DNA from: Pleurotus djamor
Lineage: Eukaryota > Basidiomycota > Agaricomycetes > Agaricales > Pleurotaceae
Assembly (NCBI GenBank): GCA_029747585.1
Contig: JAPEVF010000225.1
Location: forward strand, 1 to 64,000
DNA length: 64,000 bases
Direction: 5' to 3'
Positions 59,874-64,000 of the stretch are shown here, piece after piece; the first letter of the stretch is position 1, and every line of letters begins with the position of its first letter. A program made the position numbers and the translations under genes. The notes beneath the pieces were generated by a model, which saw nothing but the letters and a program-made list of their open reading frames with translations, was not told where the DNA came from and made no database searches.

Positions 59874-60468
59874 TTACGCCCGCGACTTGCAAGTATGACG
59901 CTCCCCTTTATTGAGACGGCATTCTCTTGAACACCACGACTGGTTACACCTCCTGCAACTGGGGAAGTTAGTGCCCTGCTTACAACAGGTTGCACATTGT
60001 ACTGTTGTTGCGCAAAAGCGCGACTTGCGTTCGACGCTTGCCAATGTCGAGTCTAGTTTGTTGGATACCCGAAGGGGTTGGATCCTGCAATACAAGAAGG
60101 TAAGGCCTATGCAGACAATCAAGTGCGAGAGGAGAAACCCACGGGGGCATACTGTCTTCTGAGCAGGAGGAAGTGCGACTGATAGAGGGGATGCTGGGAA
60201 CCTCTGAAGCTGGGGGTAATGATTCGCATGGTAAGAAGCCAGCCTGTGCGGTCGGCTTACCCTGTTTCCTTTGTTTCGAGAAACGGGACAAAATTGAGCG
60301 GCGTGGTGGCGTGGACACATAGCGCAGGGAAGCGGTGGCGGAGGTGGTTGGGGTGAAGGAGCCCAGGGCGCTTCCCGGTATAGATGTGAGTATAATGGTG
60401 GGCTGAGCCTTTGGAAGGTCTAATGACGACCTCGTAGATGTGGCCGACGACATGGAGATGAGAGACAT
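59874..60468 (-). CDS. Small MYND-type zinc-finger protein
   Basis: Two exons joined by an intron at about 60092-60148. The N-terminal 120 residues are Ser/Pro/Thr-rich (MSLISMSSATSTRSSLDLPK, SILSRFSKQRKQGKP). The C-terminal 40 residues form a zinc finger: VQCATCCKQGTNFPSCRRCN then QSWCSREC and HTCKSRA, the C-X2-C / C-X2-C / C-X3-C / H-X-C spacing of a MYND-like finger (the last pair is His-X-Cys rather than His-X3-Cys). MYND fingers bind proline-rich peptides, so a protein-interaction role is inferred. ATG 60468 is the first ATG; an upstream TTG extends the frame. Convergent with BUD22 (75 bp). Confidence 0.65.
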
Positions 60469-61460
60469 TGTGCGAGCACGCCGTCCTACGGGGGAAGATA
60501 AGACATCCTGTGCAAAAAAGTTCAAGGATGAGCCCGCCAACTTTGGTCACACGAGCAGTTGATAAGAACCTCAAAGTCAAATCTACCGCCTGGAACAGGG
60601 TGGTTTGTTTCGGGAGAATAAGTGGAGAGCATAGGAGGGGAAGGTGCGTAGTGGTGTTACCTCGCTGCTGTGTGGCTGGGGTTTGAAATGAGCTCTCTTT
60701 TTGTAGGCGGTGAGTGCGCGGGCTATTTATACGGCGCTAGGAATCTCACCAGAAGAGTTTGGCCAGCAAAGAGCATCGAGATTTGACTTGGAAAGAAATG
60801 TCTACGCAAGAAGGAGAAGCAAATTGCGTTGATGACGTCCTCGGACTTTTCCCGGGAGTTGCCACCTTTTCAACTGCGCGGCACTTGGCTCGTGTGCCGA
60901 TTAGATTCCGTCAGGTCAAGCCAATCGATTTGCCCCCCTCTCCCTCCTTTGGTATTTCCCTCTTGGTTCTATCTTCAACGTCTCAATTTTGACAACATCA
61001 ATCTCTGTCGTTTTCAGATGGAGCCCGCCAGACAGATTTCGTTGACAATTTGTCTACATGTTTCCCAACTGGATCGGACCCATTGTTCCGCAACCTTCCC
61101 AAGCGGCTACTCGCTCCCACGTATTGTTGCGAACACTGTCAGAAAGTGCGACGCCTATGCTTGACAACTCAAGCAAATGAATATTGAACTAGCGCTACGG
61201 GAGACGTCATCTTCGCGTTCGGGCATCTAGGCGGAAATGAAAACGACTTTGGCGCAATTCAAGCTCGTATGAACGTGGGATTCTTGGTTATAACTCACGA
61301 GCGAGTCCCATCCCCATCCTGAAGTCAGCTTGCCAACGGTCAGAAGAGCCCCGCGTGATATTCTCCACAACTTCTTTTGCCCACGACATATATTTATAGA
61401 TGGTTTATCTATCGATATAGCCACACTACAACTGGCAAACTCGCCTTACGATTCACTATA
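60469..61460. other. Intergenic between the MYND gene and the MFS transporter gene
   Basis: 992 bp between two divergent genes. No gene supported; a CT-rich patch (60930-60980) and a possible TATA-like ATATATTTATAG at 61388-61399 about 65 bp before the transporter ATG. Confidence 0.5.
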
Positions 61461-64000
61461 ATGACCGGGAACGGCTCAAAGGCTTCCATCGCAGAGGTAG
61501 ATGTGGTGAAAGAAGGTAGCCCTAACTATCAAGAAGTTCTAGGGGAACATCATCCTCTACCCCAACCGAACCCTCTCGAACGTCAACGTGCTTTGCGTGC
61601 GGTTCTTGAGGTGGACCCAGGAGTACAGAGATGGAGCGTTCGTGCTTTACAGGCAAGCGAAATGAGCTCGCTTCATCTGAGTCGAATGCCTAATTTACAT
61701 CTAGATGTATCTCATTACCCTGGTCGCTTGCTGCTGCTCTGGCGATAGTGGATTTGACGGGACCGTTCGTCGTGATCCGTCTGATGTCCACCCCAGATCT
61801 CCCCTCTAACATGGTGCTAGGTGATGGGCGGGATCAATAGTATGACTCAATATCAACACTACTTTGGTCTGACTGGCGTTGGGTCGCGAACAAGGTTTCT
61901 ATCCCTCATTTCAAATGACGTTTATCTTCACTCAATCGGCACATTGAAGCATTGTCTTTGGCATCTTTACAATGTACGTATTCTCGTGCTATATCCATCT
62001 CACTTGCTGATCTCGCAGTAGTGGTTCTTTGTGGTGTGTGCCTCGTTGATCTCCAAGAAACGTTCGTGGTTGACTTGATCTCATAGCGGAACAATTCCCG
62101 CATGTGCGTCGGAAGTTCTTATCTCTGACGGATATCATCACCTTCTAATGCGTAACTTGCCGTTGCCATGCAGCTTACTTCCCGGATAAGTTTGGACGAC
62201 GATTCTCGATGTTCTTTGGAAACGCCGTTTTAATGTTCGTTGATGACTTCATAACACACATTCGTGAAGTCCTCATGCGAACTCATCATCTTCTTAGAGT
62301 CGGAGCCATTCTGACTGCAAATGCCAAGAACCAAGGAACGTTTCTCGGCGGGCGATTTCTTACAGGTCAGTCACTCGTTACCAAGAACCACTGGCATGCA
62401 CCGTGCTCGTGTGGATGATAATCTACCTAGGTCTTGGATCAACTTGCGCTGGTGCTTCGGCGAAGTCCTATCTCGCAGAGATCACGCCACCTCAGTCTCG
62501 GGGAGCCTACCTAGGATTCCTGAACTCGTTGTAAGTCTGAGTAAAGCTACCTCTTGGTCGTCTGACAAGATCCTCTAGCTTCTATGTAGGTCAGATCAGT
62601 GCTACGGGGATGATGGTAGCTACTGGGAAATATCAAAACGATTGGTCGTGGCGTCTCCCACTTTACATCCAGGTGCGTTGCCTACATCCTTTTGCTCATA
62701 CCTCTCCAACTCGACATTTATCAGGTCGTACCGGCGTCGCTCAACGTGTTGTTTGTATTCCTTTGCCCTGAGTCGTACGTTGATGTCAAACACATCGTGT
62801 TCCTCATTAAAACGTCCATGTCTATAGTCCGAGATGGCTCTACAGTATTGGGAAGAAGTCGGAAGCCCGACAAATACTGGCCAAATACCACTCTAGGTCT
62901 GGCGACCCCGATTCTCCTCTCGTGGCACACCAAATGGAAGAGATTGAAGAGAAGGTGATGCTTGATGGCAGTGACAGTAAGTTCTTGTTTTTACCGCCGC
63001 TCCGGAGCTCGGGCCCATGTCGCGCTTGTAGAACGTTGGTGGGACTTCCGGCCCTTGTTCAAGACGCGAGCGGATAGATACCGAGCGTATATGGTTATCT
63101 TGATCGGTAAGTGCGCACCGTGCGGTCCCGGGGAGATATAGGGAGGGATGTCTGATCTGCTGGCATCCCACATACTTATCAAACCATACAGGCGCATTCG
63201 GTCAACTCTCGGGCAATGGTCTTATCACATACTTTTTACCCATTTTGCTCAAAAACGCCGGGATAACGTCGAACGAGCGACAATTGACGCTCAACTTTGT
63301 CAATAGCATCACGTCTTAGTAAGTTATTTCTACCTCATCAATGGGCTCGTCTTTGATTCAGTCTTATCTGTGCAGCATCGGTGGTAAGCCTGCCCTCCGG
63401 TGGTCTTGTGTGAATACTTGATCATTGACAATCCGTGGGACCATTCTAGCTCTGACCGTACGTCAAAATTAGAACTCAATACTTTTCACTGGGAGTGTTC
63501 GTCCTTATCGAACATTTCGGCGTTTTAGGGCTCCTTCATAATCGACCGCTTTGGTCGGCGCAAGATTCTGCTGCTTTCCACCACTGTCATAGCCGCAATT
63601 TTGGCAATCGTCACGGGATTACTGAGCTCTACTGCCAGTCCAGCTCAATCGAATGCAGGAATTACCTTCGTCTTTCTTTTTATGGTTGTCTTTTCCTTTG
63701 GATGGACCCCAATGTAGGTTCTTCGTTATATTTCCGCTTCTACGACGCTCATTATGTTGTGTTCCCAGGCAAGCGTTGTATCCAACCGAAGTTCTGAGTT
63801 ATGAGGCCAGAGCGAAAGGGTTGGCGTTTTTGGGTATTGTCTCTCAGGTCGCTATTGCGATCAACACGTTTGGGTACGCAAACCGGCCCTGATTTGTTTG
63901 CATTCCTGACACGGACCTTGGTGGATAGGCTCCCTGTCGCGCTGGAAAAGATTACATGGAAGGGTACGTTCCCTAACACTTTGATCTGTTTTTGCAGATC
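61461..64000 (+). CDS. MFS sugar transporter, sugar porter family (3' end beyond window)
   Basis: Plasma-membrane hexose/disaccharide proton symporter type. N-terminus cytosolic (MTGNGSKASIAEVDVVKEGS). Sugar-porter motifs: FDGTVMGGINSM in helix 1, DKFGRR in the loop between helices 2 and 3, GGRFLTGLGSTCAGAS, YLAEITPPQSRGAYLGF, CPESPRWLYSIGKK, DRFGRRK after helix 8, and FSFGWTPMQALYPTEVLSYE with ARAKG. Many 50-60 nt introns; PESPRW is split by one at 62777-62831. The coding region runs to base 63963 (VALEKITWKG) and the window ends in an intron, so the last helices are missing. Substrate cannot be read; lactose-permease-like and hexose-transporter-like branches both fit. Confidence 0.9.

Overview
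The window is nuclear DNA from a filamentous basidiomycete, most likely an Agaricomycete. The basis is the gene style: genes broken by many 40-75 nt GT-AG introns, very small exons, short (about 100-200 bp) divergent promoters, and proteins that look like basidiomycete versions of conserved eukaryotic families. There are no bacterial operons, CRISPR arrays, tRNA or rRNA genes, or recognisable transposase/reverse transcriptase genes. About twenty isolated N characters are scattered through the assembly, mostly beside homopolymers. In four of the five that fall inside readable exons, dropping the N restores the frame.

Left arm (1-28 kb), gene-dense housekeeping DNA: the end of a SAGA Sgf29-type tudor protein, a small heat-shock protein (Hsp20) with a heat-shock promoter, a Dpb3/POLE4-type histone-fold protein, a 2-oxoglutarate/Fe(II) dioxygenase, an Arc1/EMAPII-type tRNA-binding cofactor, mitochondrial ribosomal protein L6, the V-ATPase c' subunit (Vma11), a ZCCHC10-type zinc-knuckle protein, an unidentified 403-residue protein, a P-loop GTPase, a secreted endonuclease/exonuclease/phosphatase-family nuclease, a secreted Asp/Gly/Ala-repeat protein, a mitochondrial coiled-coil membrane protein, RNase P/MRP subunit Pop1, a Borealin-like chromosomal passenger subunit and the sterol C-4 decarboxylase Erg26.

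Centre (28-51 kb), a gene-poor island. The only gene I can name is a Tcp11/Sok1-family protein (36.0-38.8 kb, minus strand), itself very rich in Ser/Pro/Thr. One further unidentified spliced gene is possible near 32 kb. The rest is low-complexity DNA: polypyrimidine tracts, three-copy tandem repeats of 7-12 bp, dispersed copies of GTTGAAC- and TAGAGTA-type words, and a cluster of ACGCGT sites at 40.7-41.3 kb. A short degenerate telomere-like (CCCTAA) tract lies separately at 19.8 kb.

Right arm (51-64 kb), gene-dense again: V-ATPase B subunit (Vma2), tubulin-folding cofactor D, the 18S rRNA-processing factor Bud22, a MYND-finger protein and the start of an MFS sugar transporter that runs off the window.

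Most genes are independent housekeeping units. Functional links visible here are two V-ATPase subunits (one from each sector) about 43 kb apart, two RNA-processing factors (Pop1, Bud22), and cell-cycle or mitotic genes (Dpb3-like, Borealin-like) whose promoters carry ACGCGT boxes.
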